DNA of 64,000 nt from Dreissena polymorpha (lineage: Eukaryota > Mollusca > Bivalvia > Myida > Dreissenidae), in NCBI RefSeq assembly GCF_020536995.1, contig NC_068357.1, forward strand, positions 148,973,709 to 149,037,708, in the 5' to 3' direction. How positions within the stretch are numbered: position 1 is the first letter of the stretch; every line of letters starts with the position of its first letter. The notes beneath the pieces were generated by a model, which ran no database searches, had not been told where the DNA came from, and saw only the letters and a program-made list of their open reading frames with translations. Positions 11,765-23,702 of the stretch are shown here, piece after piece. A program made the position numbers and the translations under genes.

Positions 11765-13368
11765 TCATACTGGGTTAACTATAGGGTCTGTGATATATTT
11801 CCGGAGTGTTGGGTACTTCCCTTTCCCATGCTAGTATCCAACTGAAAAATAGCGTGTTTTATGCGAATTACCTTCAACAACCTATATATAACTCGAAACT
11901 TAATATATCTAGTTATTTCTGCAGACAAATAACATATACATTTTTTTACTTTAAACCTCGTATCTGGGTCCCCATGACCCAATTATTTTTTTATATATGT
12001 ATACTCTGTGATACTTGATACCGACATACCGGGTCCCTGAGATAGTGTCACTTGAAATACGAAACATTGTTTGCTAAAAAATGAGTTGGCCTTGAGCATA
12101 GTTATATCTTGCGACACTCGCATTAGAATTGTGGTTAAGATCTTCTCGACCTCAAACTTTATATATTAAATCCTCACGATCAGATTTGTTTGTATTTGTG
12201 TGGCCTATGCATGAATCGCTCTGCATGGTTTCCTTGCATTATACATTTAATAACATTTTGAGTCGAATTCATTTTACAGAGGGAATGACACAATGGTGAA
12301 CTAAATATGTGTTTAATGTTATTTTAATATTTTTTTGAATTTTTGCATTATTTGACTACGTATCGTGTTATTTTCTCCTGTTGCGTGATTTTGTAGTCGC
12401 CGGAACTTTTAAAAGCACAATGTCCTTGGTTAAACAATTGAGATAATGTAGGATAGAATCATCCTTGTAGAAATCATTGAATTATATAACAGTGGTGTCC
12501 GTGTGATGCAAGCAGCTATAATGAAACAGTTGTCGCTATAACAGTTTCATTGCAAAGATACGTAAAGGTAAAACAGTTGCGGATCGTTAATGGTAAATAG
12601 ATATGACAACCAAAAACAAAACATTTATAGGATTATTAAATTGAAATGAAAAATAGAAGTCAAACGAATATTTAAACGTTATAACAATATGTATTTACTT
12701 ATTGTGTTTAAACCTGACGTGATGTCACCCTGGCGTGACACGAGTATAAATGTTTTTTATGATAGCTTCGAAAAGGATTTCAAAGATAATGACTAAAACA
12801 CGCAGCGATTCCTAGTACAAGAAGAGTACCGCTATTAAGACCACATTGAACACTGTAAATTGCAATTTTTCAAGATTGCATGGTCCCAAAGTATTGAATA
12901 AAGAACAAAATACCCTGTTAATTATGAAGTCCGACATGCTATTAAGACCAAGCTGAAAGTAGCGGAACTTTACTGTAGTTTTATGTGCCTTCGTGGAAAA
13001 TGATCCAGTCATCGATATTCGGTCCACTTCCTCATGTCCAACAGAAAGATATTCATTTCGTGCTTTGAACTATTCTGAAGATTTTAGTCATAGTTATGTC
13101 ATAAATATCGAATAGGGACTTGTAAAACCAGTTCTTTAACTTGCATTATTGCTTCGCAAGAATGGACCTGTAAAAATGCTTTCAAATTAGTTAAAAGGAA
13201 GGTATTTTCAAAAAAAAATCTGATTTTGTCTTATAAACAAAAAAAACAACATTGAATGTGATACATAACCCATCACAGTATCCAATAACAGACGGACGAA
13301 AAGATTTGAGTATAGCCTATACCACTTGCGACTGGGTATAATACATAAGAACCTCCAATAACTAAAGG
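11764..13368. other. intergenic or intronic DNA
   Basis: No exon with splice support, RNA gene or repeat family was recognised. If the SGNH-like exon is live, this may be its intron. Confidence 0.4.
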
Positions 13369-13616
13369 CAGTGGCTAGTCGTACAGTCCCGTACGGCTAG
13401 ACAAGAGGCTAACCGTACGGCCCCGTACGGCTAGACAATAGGCTAGCCTTACGGCGCTGTACGTATTATAGCCTTTCCTATTGAGATTGTCTAGCCGTAC
13501 GGCTTATAAAGTATAGAATTGTCATTTAGTGCTGTTAATCAGTAATATGCAGCAAAGACAAATAAGCGCCCGAGCCGATTGTGACGAAGATATTTCGTAC
13601 ATATTTTCCTAAAATA

Positions 13617-14283
13617 AGGCTAGTATTCCACCAATCCGCATCCGCATCCGTATCCGCGTCAGTATCCGCAAAATCGTTATACGGACGCTATATTCCATTT
13701 ATCCGCAAACGGATGCGGACGAGATACGGACGGCATTTAGCACGATGAGAGTAGCTGTCATCTAAAAAATAAACTGAAAATCTATCGAATTCGTGAAAAA
13801 ATACCCGGAATTATACAACCAACGCAGTTCTGCATATCGTGACTCTGATTATACTTTAAAGTTTAAATGTATGGAAAATCATAGCCAAGGCACTAAAAGA
13901 AGATGTTTCAGGTATTTACCATTTGTATCCTTTTACGGACAGAACGATGATTTGTACCTTATATCTACTTAAATTCACGCTTAGCAGCTTGTCCTTCATT
14001 ATAATTATCTCAATAATTATAATTTTTAGTTTTATCCATATACAAAAATAAAGATACGTTCGACGTATGCGGATAAATGGAATATAGCGTCCGTATATTT
14101 TGCGGATACGGATACATTTACAGATAGATGGAATAGTAGCCCAAGAATGCTCACTTGAGCGTTCTATTGCGGACGCCTATTCGCGTGCGGATACGGATGA
14201 ATGGAATAAGTGCAGTGCATTTCTACTTGTTTTATTTTTTGCGGATGCGGATATGCGGTTGCGGACAGATGGAATAGTAGCCT
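13617..14283. mobile_element. MITE with GCGGATACGGAT subterminal repeats and ATA target duplication
   Basis: The ends AGGCTAGTATTCCA and TGGAATAGTAGCCT are inverted. ATA is present immediately on both sides (13614-13616 and 14284-14286), consistent with a 3-bp TWA target duplication as made by PIF/Harbinger elements. Both subterminal regions are packed with variants of GCGGATACGGAT in opposite orientation. No transposase frame is present; the 63-codon frame inside is a by-product of the hexamer repeats. Confidence 0.75.
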
Positions 14284-14543
14284 ATAACTGAAGCATTCGT
14301 ATTTTTAGTTAGTGTCCGTGTGGCGAATAAATGGTTGCAGGAATTTATCAAAGCGCTGACGTCACTGTAGGTGTTCGTTGTTGTATAAGTTTAGACGCAA
14401 CTCAGTTAAAAAAATTATGTTATAGCTTTTTATATTGCAAGTTTTGAATGGACACAATCCATTCAAAATTATAAAGAGTGTGTCTTAAAGCACAGGTTCA
14501 GATGTTTTTTTTTTAAAATCATTAATAAAAAATAAATTTTTAG

Positions 14544-14735
14544 CTTCGTTTTGGGAAAACAGGGCTAAATGCTTATGCATAAATTGTCATCCCAGTACAA
14601 GAGACCCTTTAAACATTATAAAATAAGACATGTCGTCCTTGTTTAGCGTGTTTGCATTGCACAAGCTTATCAGTATGCACAGGCTTATCTTATTTGACAT
14701 GCATTAAGCCCTGTTTTCTCTGAAAGCAGCCAGTA
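14544..14735. mobile_element. palindromic AAGCCCTGTTTT-type MITE, diverged
   Basis: The left end, TTGGGAAAACAGGGCTAAAT, is inverted at the right as ATTAAGCCCTGTTTTCTC. The same family occurs at 44.2, 44.5, 46.6 and 50.5 kb. Confidence 0.7.
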
Positions 14736-14938
14736 TGTGCAGATTTTCAATGATAAACACTAGACTGGCCAATATCGTCTTACAAGCTGTTAAACTCTAT
14801 TACTCATATACACCAACTGCAGTGCACCAGTGAGTGGTGGACTATAAACAGGCAAATGTGGTGGTTATCTTTCCTAGCAGACGCTAGTAGAATGTGTAGT
14901 CTGCTGCAACGGACAGTGGTTGTCTTTCCATGTCATAG

Positions 14939-15448
14939 TTAAAGGGATCTTTTCACGGTTTGGTAAATTGACAAAATTGAAAATAGTTGTTTCAGATTCG
15001 CAAATTTTCGTTTTAGTTATGATATTTGTGAGGAATCAGTATTACTGAACATTAACCATGGTCTAATATAGCCATTATAATATGCATCTTTTCACGATTT
15101 AAAAACCTAAAAATTATAGAGCGTTGCAACGCGAAACGATTGAATAATTTGGAGAGTTCTGTTGTTATCGTTTAAATTTGTGAAACTACGAAGATTGCTT
15201 ATATCAGGTATAGAATACACCTCTCATGTATGCTTGGCAGGATAGCTCATTAGGCTAAAGCGTTTTTTACTCCAGGATTCCGGGGGTCACTGGTTCGAGC
15301 CCTTGTACGGGCTACTTTTTTTCCATTTTTAAATTTTATTTTTGATTTTTTTTCTGGAGCGTTAAAAATCCAATGTTTACATTCATCAATATAAAGCATC
15401 TAATGACAAACTTCAAAACATGTCAAATCTGTGAAAAGGCCCCTTTAA
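14939..15448. mobile_element. TTAA-flanked MITE carrying a tRNA-like unit
   Basis: Ends are inverted: TTAAAGGGATCTTTTCACGG at the left and, complemented, TTAAAGGGGCCTTTTCACAG at the right, each including TTAA (14939-14942 and 15445-15448). The TTAA plus GGG start suggests mobilisation by a piggyBac-type transposase (inference). Inside lies a tRNA-like stretch with pol III boxes at 15237-15315. Confidence 0.8.
15237..15322 (+). ncRNA. tRNA-like Pol III unit inside a MITE
   Basis: GATAGCTCATTAGGCTAAAG fits an A box and D arm, GGTTCGAGCCC is a near-perfect B box, and a run of seven T follows at 15316, a Pol III terminator. The cloverleaf is imperfect (the anticodon arm is T-rich and poorly paired), so it is not a working tRNA. 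It could still be transcribed as a short RNA or be a captured SINE head. Confidence 0.5.
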
Positions 15449-15796
15449 GGCTTCTACGCACATACCGATTTGCAAAAACATTAGCGTTAGCTGACGCTCA
15501 CACTAAAAATGAACCGTTAAACTAAATTTAGATTCACATCGTACATGCACGATTTACATGCTGGCGAATTCGACTGTACATACATTTTCGATTTCAGAAT
15601 TTAATATCTGGCTTATTTTGCATATATCGACACATGTTCTTCTTAACTTTTATTTAAGTTTATGTTCAAATATATGTTTAATAAGTTGTTTTTTTTATAC
15701 ACATTTTATGTAAATTAATAAATATTTGAAAAAATCGTATAATCTCGCTTTAAAAATTCGTCATCTTTCACGGCTTCCTTTCATGTCATACGGTTG

Positions 15797-16085
15797 CTTA
15801 TTTGATTCATTAATTAGTCGACGTTCCTAAGGCGTGAAAAATCTGTATTAAAGAGTTGCGGCATCGATATTTTGAAATTTAATGACGACAGCCGTCAAAG
15901 TTACGTTCTAGAAATTGACTTACACACACATAATTTAAATCGGTTTCTAATTTGATTCTTTAATAAGACGACTTTCCTATGTAAGGAGTGAAAACTGTTT
16001 TAATTAGTTGCGGCATCGATATTATGAAATTCAATGACGGCCAAGGTACTTCTCAGAAATGGAGTCACACAAATAATTTAATTGT
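15797..16085. repeat. diverged ~160-bp tandem duplication
   Basis: Two copies share GTTGCGGCATCGATATT, followed by TGAAATT(T/C)AATGACG, at about 15856 and 16008, with similar flanks. It lies inside the 2.9-kb inverted-repeat element. The 127-codon frame over the second copy runs into the terminal arm and is not a gene. Confidence 0.65.
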
Positions 16086-16599
16086 CGTTCAGACAATGGA
16101 TAAATATATGGTTTCATACAGGCAATTTATCAGTTCACTGAAAATGGTTGTCTTTAACTTAGACAATATCCATAGGAAAGGCTATACGTACAGAGCCGTA
16201 CGGCAAACCTATTGTCTACCCGTACGGGGCCGTGCGGCTAGCCTCTTGTCTAGCCGTACGACTAGCCACTGTAAAATGTATAGTTATTTCATTTTCATTT
16301 TACAAATGTCTCTAAAAATATATTTAAATTTTCTCTATCATGGAAGTGTCATTTATTCATACAACACATGACAAATTATAACAACAATATATGTTAAAAT
16401 TATCTGACCCTTGTCAGACGTTTTATTATGAAACTAATAAATGATATGCATGATTGTCAGATTGTGAAATGCTCAATTCAAGTATTATATAAGAGATAAA
16501 TGGTGACGGACCCATGACAAACAAATAATTGGAGATAGTAGTAACAATCCATCATAAGTTGCAGTACGAACTAAATGATTATCATGAAAATAAAAACTG

Positions 16600-16890
16600 A
16601 TTTAACAAGCAAATTCGTTGAATTGATATCCCCCGCCATTATACTTCTGGATACAAGTTATGGCTCTGGACACACAAAAAAAGCATTTTTTTCAAATACA
16701 AAGGGTCATAACTCCGCTATTAATCAAGGATGTACAATGCAATTTGGCGTGCATCATCCTCTTATCCATATATATATACTCGTACCAAGTTTCAATGAAA
16801 TCTGCTAAAGCACTTCCAAGATATGGTTCCGGACACAAAAGTGCCGGACGGACAGACGGAAAGACGGACAATGCCAAATTAATATCACAA
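16600..16890 (+). repeat. CCCCCGCC-type dispersed element
   Basis: It starts near AATTCGTTGAATTGATATCC, runs through GGGTCATAACTCCGCTATTA and ends in GGACGGACAGACGGAAAGAC. The purine-rich GGACGGAC tail is shared by several element families here. No coding content. Confidence 0.5.
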
Positions 16891-16917
16891 AAATTAAGCA
16901 AAATTAATTACATACAC

Positions 16918-17730
16918 AACAAGATGCGTTTGTGAAACCCAATGTCCCCGTATATAACGTTTGACCTTGAAGGATGACCTTGACCCTTCACCACTCAAAA
17001 TGTGCAGCTCCATGAGATACACATGCATGTCAAATATAAAATTGCTAGCTTCAATATTGCAGAAGTAACATAACATGAGCAATTTTGACCCATATATTTG
17101 ACCTTGAAGGATGACCTTGACCTTTCACCACTCAAAATGTGCAGCTCTATGAGATACATATGCATGCCAAATATCAAGTTGCTATCTTCAATAGTGCAAA
17201 CGTATTCATAAAATATGCGATTTGGGCCACATATATTTAACCTCTGACCTTGAAGGATGACTTTGACCTTTCAACACTCAAAATTTGCAGCTCCATGAGA
17301 TACACATGCATGCCAAATTTCAAGTTGCTATCTTCAATATTGCAAAAGTATTAATAAAATAAGCGATTTGGGCCACATATATTTGACCTCTGACCTTGAA
17401 GGATGACCTTGACCTTTCACCACTCAAAATGTGCAGCTCAATGAGATACACATGCTTGGCAAATATCAAGTTGCTATCTTCAATATTGCAAAAGAATTCA
17501 TAAAATGAGCGATTTTGGCCACATATATTTGATCTCTGACCTTGAAGGATGACCTTGACCTTTCACCAATGATAATGTGCAGCTTCAGGAGATGCATTTG
17601 CATGCCAAATATCAAGTTGCTACTTTCAATATTGCAAAATGTTAAAGTTGGCATAAACAGACCAACCAACCATTCAACAGACCGACAGAGCAAAAACAAC
17701 ATGTCCCCCACTACTATAGTGGGGGACATA
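16918..17730 (+). repeat. TGACCT-array element, family B, copy 1
   Basis: Five monomers of about 146 bp repeat TTTGACCT(C)TGACCTTGAAGG, CACTCAAAATGTGCAGCTCC and CAAGTTGCTATCTTCAATAT. The left end, AACAAGATGCGTTTGTGAAA, and the right-end hairpin at 17701-17729, with a perfect 13-bp stem (ATGTCCCCCACTA), match the architecture of the second copy at 19.3-19.7 kb. Non-coding. The TGACCT half-sites are treated under findings. Confidence 0.85.
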
Positions 17731-19260
17731 AAATAGACTGATCCTACAAGCAAACCCCATATTTACACAGAACAATGTCTGAATTGACATAAATTTGGAC
17801 AAAAAACATGCATTTTCCTGGATTTGAAGCACAGACCTTTTGATTGCAAACAACAGTCTTACTTACTAAGACATTTCTGAAAATTACACGTTGCCAGCAA
17901 AGTACATTTTTAAATCAGATATGCAATGTCATGTCCTTACCAAATTGTACTAGAGCTGTTTTCACTTCGAGTTTGCAAACAGCCTTAAAATATAAACTAA
18001 ACACTAGAAAAGAATCTTTAACAAGGGCTGTTTGTAAAACAAGCATGCCCCCCATATGGGCTGTCCGTTGTAGTGGCAGCCATTGTGTGAATACGTTTTT
18101 TGTCACTGTGACCTTGACCTTTGACCTAGTGACCTGAAAATCAATAGGGGTCATCTGTGAGTCACGATCAATGTACCTATGAAGTGTCATGATCCTAGGC
18201 AAAAGCGTTCTTGAGTTATCATCCGAAAATCATTTTACTATTTCGGGTCACCGTGACCTTGACCTTGTGACCTCAAAATCAATAAGGGTCATCTGTGAGT
18301 CATGATCAATCTACCTGTGAAGTTTCATGATCCTAGGCATATGCGTTCTTGAGTTATCATCTGAAAACCATTTTACTATTTCGGGTCACCGTGACCTTGA
18401 CCTTTGACCTAGTGACCTCAAAATCAATAGGGGTCATCTGCAAGTCATGATCAATCTAGCCATGAAGTTTCATGATCCTAGGCGTATGAATTTTTGAGTT
18501 ATCATCCGGAAACCATTTTACTATTTTGGGTCACCGTGACCTTGACCTTTGACCTCAAAATCAATAAGGGTCATCTGCGAGTCATGATCAATCTACCCAT
18601 GAAGTTTCATGATCCTAGGCGTATGCGTTCTTGAGTTATCATTCAAAAACCATTTTACTATTTTGGGTCACCGTGACCTTGACCTTTGACCTAGTGACCT
18701 CAAAATCAATAGGGGTCATCTGCGAGTCATGATCAATGTACCTATGGAGTTTCATGATCCTAGGCCCAAGCGTTCTTGAGTTATCGTCTGACAACCACCT
18801 GGTGGACGGACCGACAAACTGACATACCGACAGACCGACCGACATGAGCAAAGCAATATACCCCCTCTTCTTCGAAGGGGGGCATAATGAGATAAAAGTG
18901 CACTTACAAAATCAAAGTCTTTCATTTTGAAAACCAATAGACAGAATTATAACATATAAAAAGTATACAATCTTCAGTACACTGATCAACAAATTAAAAC
19001 ATTTTAAATCATACAATTTGCATAAAATTCAAAGCTTGATATCTCAAAAACTTATCCACAATATTGAAAGATATTAAGAATCTTACAATCTGCATCATAA
19101 CTAAAGCTCAATATCTTATAAAACTGATTGACTAAACTGCAACATTTTACAAATTATTTAATCTACAAAAAATGAAAAACTTCATATTTCAAAATTCAAC
19201 CGACAGCATTGACACATATTTAGAATCATACAAAGTTAAAGCTTCAAATGTCAACTTGAA
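17731..19260 (+). repeat. segmental duplication, copy 1 (filled site)
   Basis: About 660 bp (17731-18020 plus 18888-19260) recurs at 19725-20390. Shared blocks include TTTGATTGCAAACAACAGTC and CTTGATATCTCAAAAACTTA. This copy is split by a family A array element at 18021-18887 that the other copy lacks. Confidence 0.85.
18021..18887 (+). mobile_element. TGACCT-array element, family A, with sequenced empty site
   Basis: The left end ACAAGGGCTGTTTGTAAAAC is followed by about five 140-bp monomers (GTGACCTTGACCTTTGACCT, AATCAATAGGGGTCATCTG, CATGATCCTAGGC, TTCTTGAGTTATCATC), then a CCGACAGACCGACCG tract and a terminal hairpin CCCCCTCTTCTTCGAAGGGG before GGCATAA. The paralogous site at 20010-20014 has no insert, which fixes the ends within a few bases. 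No coding capacity, no long terminal inverted repeats and no clear target duplication, so the transposition mechanism is unknown. Confidence 0.85.
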
Positions 19261-19321
19261 ATGAGTCCAAAGTACACGGACTTTAGTGAAACACTGGTAA
19301 GGGACTAAAAAGGCAGTTAAC

Positions 19322-19724
19322 AACAAGAGCTGTGTTCGTAAAACACAATCCCCCTTACTGCGCCGCTTTGAAGCCATATATTCGACCTATGACATTGAAT
19401 TATGACCTTGACCTTTCACCACTCAAAATGTGCAGCTCCATGAGATACACATGCTTGCCAAATATGAAGTTGCTATCTTCAATATTGCAAAAGTATTCAT
19501 AAAATGAGCGATTTTGGCCACATATATTTGACCTCTGACCTTGACCTTTCAGAAAATTAAAATGTGCAGCTCTATGAGATACATATGCATGCCAAATATC
19601 AAGTTGCTATCTTCAATATTGCAAAAGTTATTGCAAATGTTAAAGTTGGCATAAACAGATCAACCAACCAACCAACAGACAGGACAAAAACAATATGTCC
19701 CCCACTACTATAGTGAGGGACATA
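19322..19724 (+). repeat. TGACCT-array element, family B, copy 2
   Basis: A shorter relative of the 16.9-17.7 kb element with about two monomers. The left end AACAAGAGCTGTGTTCGTAA and the right hairpin at 19695-19723 (one mismatch in the stem) are preserved. Monomer number therefore varies between copies. Confidence 0.85.
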
Positions 19725-20390
19725 AAAATAGACTGAACCTTCAAGCAAACCCCAAATTTTCATAGAACAATGTCTGAATCGCCATAAATTTGGACAAAAA
19801 ACATGCATTACCCTGTATTTGAAGCACAGACCTTTTGATTGCAAACAACAGTCTTACTAAGACATTTCAGAAAATTACACGTTGCCAGCAAAGTACATTT
19901 TAAAATCAGATATGCAATGTCATGTCCTTACCAAATTGTAATAGAACTGTTTTCACTTCGAGTTTGCAAACAGCCTTAAAATATAAACTAAACACTAGTA
20001 AAGAATCTTTCAGGAGATAAAAGTGCACTTACAAAATCAAAGTCTTTCATTTTGAAAACCAATAGACAGAATTAAAACATAAAAATTATGCAATCTTCAT
20101 TACACTGATCAACACCATTAAAACATTTTGAAATCATACAATTTGCATAAAACTCAAAGCTTGATATCTCAAAAACTTATCCACAATATTGAAAGATATT
20201 AAGAATCTTACAATCTGCATCATATTTAAAGCTCAATATCTTATAAAACTGATTGACGAAACTGCAACATTTTACAAATTATTTAATCTACAAAAAATGT
20301 AAAACTTCATATTTCAAAATTCAACTGACAGCATTGACACATATTTAGAATCATACAAAGTTAAAGCTTCAAATGTCAACGTGAAAAACA
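19725..20390 (+). repeat. segmental duplication, copy 2 (empty site)
   Basis: Continuous counterpart of 17731-19260 without the family A insert. The uninterrupted junction reads AAGAATCTTTCAGGAGATAA at 20001-20020. Confidence 0.85.
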
Positions 20391-21835
20391 CATCCAAGAT
20401 ATCATTTAAACTAATATACTGACAAAGTTTCAAGAAGATTCATAAGTCCATATAAGGAAAAATGCCCCGCCCACTGGTGGCCATGTTTTTCTTAGCAACT
20501 GGAACCAATTTCAAACTTGTCCAAATATCATTGGGACAAATCTTCTGACAAAGTGTCATGATGATCGTACAATAAATATGGCTTCTAGAGTTTTAACAGG
20601 GTTTTACTTTAGCCATATAAGGAAAAATGCCACGCCCCCTTAGTGGCCATGTTTTTCCACCAACTAGAACCATTTTTGAACTCATCCAAGATATCATTAG
20701 GACAAATCATCTGACCAAGTTTCATAATAATCGGAAAATAAATGTGGCCTACAGAGTGTTTACAATGTTTTAGTAAAGCATGATACATAACCATATTAGG
20801 AAAAATGCCCCGCCCCCTGGTGGCCATGTTTTTTAAGCAAACAAAACTATTTTTGAACAAATCCAAGATATCATTAGGACAAATCTTCTGACCAAGTTTC
20901 ATGAAGATAAGAAAATAAATGTGGCCTATAGAGTGTTAACAAAGTTTTACTATAGCCATATAAGGTAAAATGCCCCACCCCCTGGCGGACATGTTTTTCA
21001 ACCAACCAGCATCATTTTTTAACTTGTCTACGATATTTTTTGGGATGAATATTCTGACCAAGTTTCATGAAGATCGGAAAATAAATGTGGCCTCAAGAGT
21101 GTTAACAAGATTTTACTATAGCCATATAAAGCCATATAAGGAAAAATGCCCCGCCCTTTGGCAGCCATGTTTTTCAAGCAAACGTAACCATTTTCAGCTC
21201 GTCTAAGATATCATTGAGACCAAACTTCTGACCAAATTTCATGAAGAATGGACAATAAATGTGGCCTCTAGAGTGTTAGCAATGTTTAACTAAAGACATA
21301 AGGAAAACTCCCCCGCCCCTTGGCGGCCATGTTTTTCACTGATCTGGAACATTTTCAAACTCGTCCAAAATATAAATAAAACCAATGTTTTGACCAAGTT
21401 TCATGATGATTAGGCAAACATTTTGACTTCTAAAGTGTTCACAAGGTTTCTCTATAGCCATATAAGGAAAACTGCCCCGCCCCTGGCGGCCATGTTTTTC
21501 AACGGACCGGAACCAATTTTAAACTAAACCAAAATATCATTTAGACAAACATTTTGACAAAGTTACATGAAGATTGGACTTCTACAGTGTTCACAAGTTT
21601 TTTTGTTGTTTTTTTGACCTAGTGACCTAATTTTTGACCCAGCATGACCCAGTTTCGAACTCAGTCGAGGTATCAATGTGACAAATGTTCTGCAAAATTT
21701 CATGAAGATCAGACAATAAATGTGGCATCTAGAGTGTTCACAAGGCAAAATGTTGACGACATACAACGCACAACGGACAAAAGGCAATCACAAAAGCTCA
21801 CCATGAGCATGTTGCACTCAGGTGAGCTCAAAAGT
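20391..21835 (+). repeat. GCCATATAAGG array element
   Basis: Seven monomers of 161-177 bp are marked by variants of AATGCCCCGCCCCCTGGTGG at about 20461, 20627, 20804, 20970, 21145, 21306 and 21470, each followed by CAAGTTTCATGA and AAATGTGGCC-type blocks. The right end closes on a hairpin at 21795-21828 with the perfect 8-bp arm AGCTCACC. It is a non-coding dispersed element; the open frames on both strands follow its monomer structure. Confidence 0.85.
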
Positions 21836-21975
21836 TATGGCCAATTTTAAAGTTTTCAGACGGACGGACAGAAGCAATATATTTAACATTTAACCTTGAA
21901 GGATTACCTTGACCTTCACTTTTCACCACTCAATATGTGCAGCTTCACAAGATGCACATGCATGCCAACTGGAGC

Positions 21976-22900
21976 TTTGTCACAGACGTGACATATACCC
22001 CCACATAACGCATTGACACAGACTATTTTGTATGCTGTCTTCACAAAACAAGATAATACAATTTATGGCGATTTTTTAAGAATCATTATGCCATTATCAT
22101 TTATAGCCATTTTGACCTTTGAACTCTTGAATTGTTTCACATGACAAGCCTTCCAATGACTTTGAACAAAATTGATGTACAGAGTCATTTTAAAATCTTA
22201 CAATGAATGACATATTTATGGCCCAGACAAGATAATTTATTGCCATTTTTGACCTTTGAACTAAAACTACAACTTTGAGTTTGAAGATATCGACGTAATT
22301 CTTTCGCGCGACACACTGTCAAATGATGGTGAACAAAAGAGCCAACGATTTTAAAATCGCACAATAAACAACATAGTTATTGCCCAGACAAGCTAAATTA
22401 TGGCCATTTTTTACCTTTAAACTCAAATTGTGCCCTTGTTCTTGGAAATATCGACGTAATTCTTTCGCCCGACACACTGTTCAATGATGGTGAACAAATG
22501 TGCCAAATGATTTTAAAATCTCACAATAAAAAACAAAGCTATGGCCCGGACAAGCATTTGACCTTTGAACTCCCAAGTGTGACCTTGACCTTTGAGATAT
22601 TGACGTAATTTCTTTTAACGCGACACACCGTTCCATGATGGTGAACAAATGTACCGAGTCATTTAAAAATGTAACGATAAATAACATAGCTATGGTCCGT
22701 ACAAACTTACAGTTTAAAACATACTAAGTGACCCCATGACCTAGTTTTTGACCTGGCATGACCCATATTCAAACTTGACCTAGACATTATCTACATACAA
22801 CTACTGACCAAGTTTGGTGAAGATCGGATGAAATATCGGGACAGACCGACAAACGTGACTCCTATATAGCCCCCATTACCAATTGTAATAGGGGTATAAA
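21976..22900 (+). repeat. GACACACTGTTC array element
   Basis: At least three monomers of about 155 bp share GATGGTGAACAAATG, with GACACAC at 22311, 22471 and 22623, plus TTGACCTTTGAACTC blocks. The left end, CAGACGTGACATATACCCCC, and the right hairpin near 22869-22894 (GCCCCCATTAC with GTAATAGGGG) bound it. A relative of its left part lies at 28.59 kb. Confidence 0.75.
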
Positions 22901-23084
22901 TATCAAGTTGCTATGTTCAATATTGAAAAAGTTATGGCCATATAAGTTTTCGGCCAGATGGACAGACTGACTAACTGACGGACAGTTCAACTGCTATATG
23001 CCACCCTACCAGGGGCATAAACATATTCCACAGTTCAACAATTCTTTTTCCATTTTTGTTTTTCCATAATAATGTTATGGACCC

Positions 23085-23260
23085 TTGCCCTTATCTGGGC
23101 CACTGTTCTTCCGGTAAGTATTTTTAGGGACCCCATTATTTTTGAGCCAGATGGCATTTTTTTTTTCTCTTAATTCATCTCTAAAAAAGTTCATGAAACA
23201 TATGTTCTCTTCGCTGGCCCACTTTCGTTTCATTCCTTTTCTTGTCCCTGTCCCTAAAAC
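23085..23260 (-). pseudogene. possible SANT/Myb-like domain fragment
   Basis: On the minus strand a short frame reads MKRKWASEENICFMNFFRDE, which resembles the W-x-x-E-E-x3-F-x3-F start of Myb/SANT-like or MADF-like domains found in invertebrate transposon and zinc-finger proteins. The remaining helices are not recognisable. An isolated fragment without clear splice sites; the resemblance may be chance. Confidence 0.2.
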
Positions 23261-23702
23261 AAGAATAGATATAAAAAATAAAATAGCAATGAGTATCATG
23301 TCAGTGTTTTTTTCAGTTTTGGGGAAAAGGGGTCGGGTCCCCTGAGAGGGGGATAATTCACGTGTAAAAGGGGAAATTTCAATGCTAAGCAAGTAACATA
23401 CAAAATCAAGTTGTAACACCATAATTCACCATACACAGAGAGAAAAACATTATTCCAACTTTTTTTGTCATCAACATGTTATGTTTATGTTCAAAGATCA
23501 ACATTTTTTGGCTTTTCTGTGAATTATTTAAACGAGGTATTGATTAAAATTGAACTACACTTCCAAGAGGGGAAATTTTCAAATATTTTTGGGAAAAATA
23601 TACACTCTAAGCAGCAAACTCATTTGTTCAGTGACTGTAAGCCCTTTATTTTGTTGACTTTTCTACTGAATTGATCCTTGCACACAAAGTATCAACATAA
23701 GT

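Larger units (their letters stand above)
13369..16271. mobile_element. 2.9-kb element with ~115-bp complex inverted termini
   Basis: The left end, CAGTGGCTAGTCGTAC, and the right end, its reverse complement ending GTCGTACGG-type sequence before CCACTG, are the outer parts of an inverted repeat covering about 13369-13490 and 16160-16271. Each arm is itself a series of short repeats of CCGTACGGCTAGACAA(G/T)AGG. No transposase frame lies between the arms, so it is non-autonomous. Other elements are nested inside at 13617-14283, 14544-14735 and 14939-15448. The CAGTG ends recall hAT elements, but the 8-bp flanks (ACTAAAGG and TAAAATGT) do not match, so the superfamily stays open. Confidence 0.7.

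Noticed and set aside
14100-14291. 63-codon frame with acidic DADMRLRTDG end
   Set aside because: Translation of GCGGATACGGAT subterminal repeats of a MITE.
15988-16371. 127-codon plus-strand frame
   Set aside because: It spans a local duplication and the terminal inverted arm of the 2.9-kb element; the peptide has no domain and the frame is explained by those repeats.
18021-18887. Helitron identity of the TGACCT-array element, suggested by the 3' hairpin
   Set aside because: The TC start and CTRR end are absent on both strands, and the target change at the empty site is not a clean A/T insertion.
17466-19377. Many 60-97-codon frames such as those starting MPRIMTLHRYIDRDSQMTP
   Set aside because: The same peptides recur wherever a TGACCT-array monomer occurs, on both strands; they are translations of non-coding repeats.
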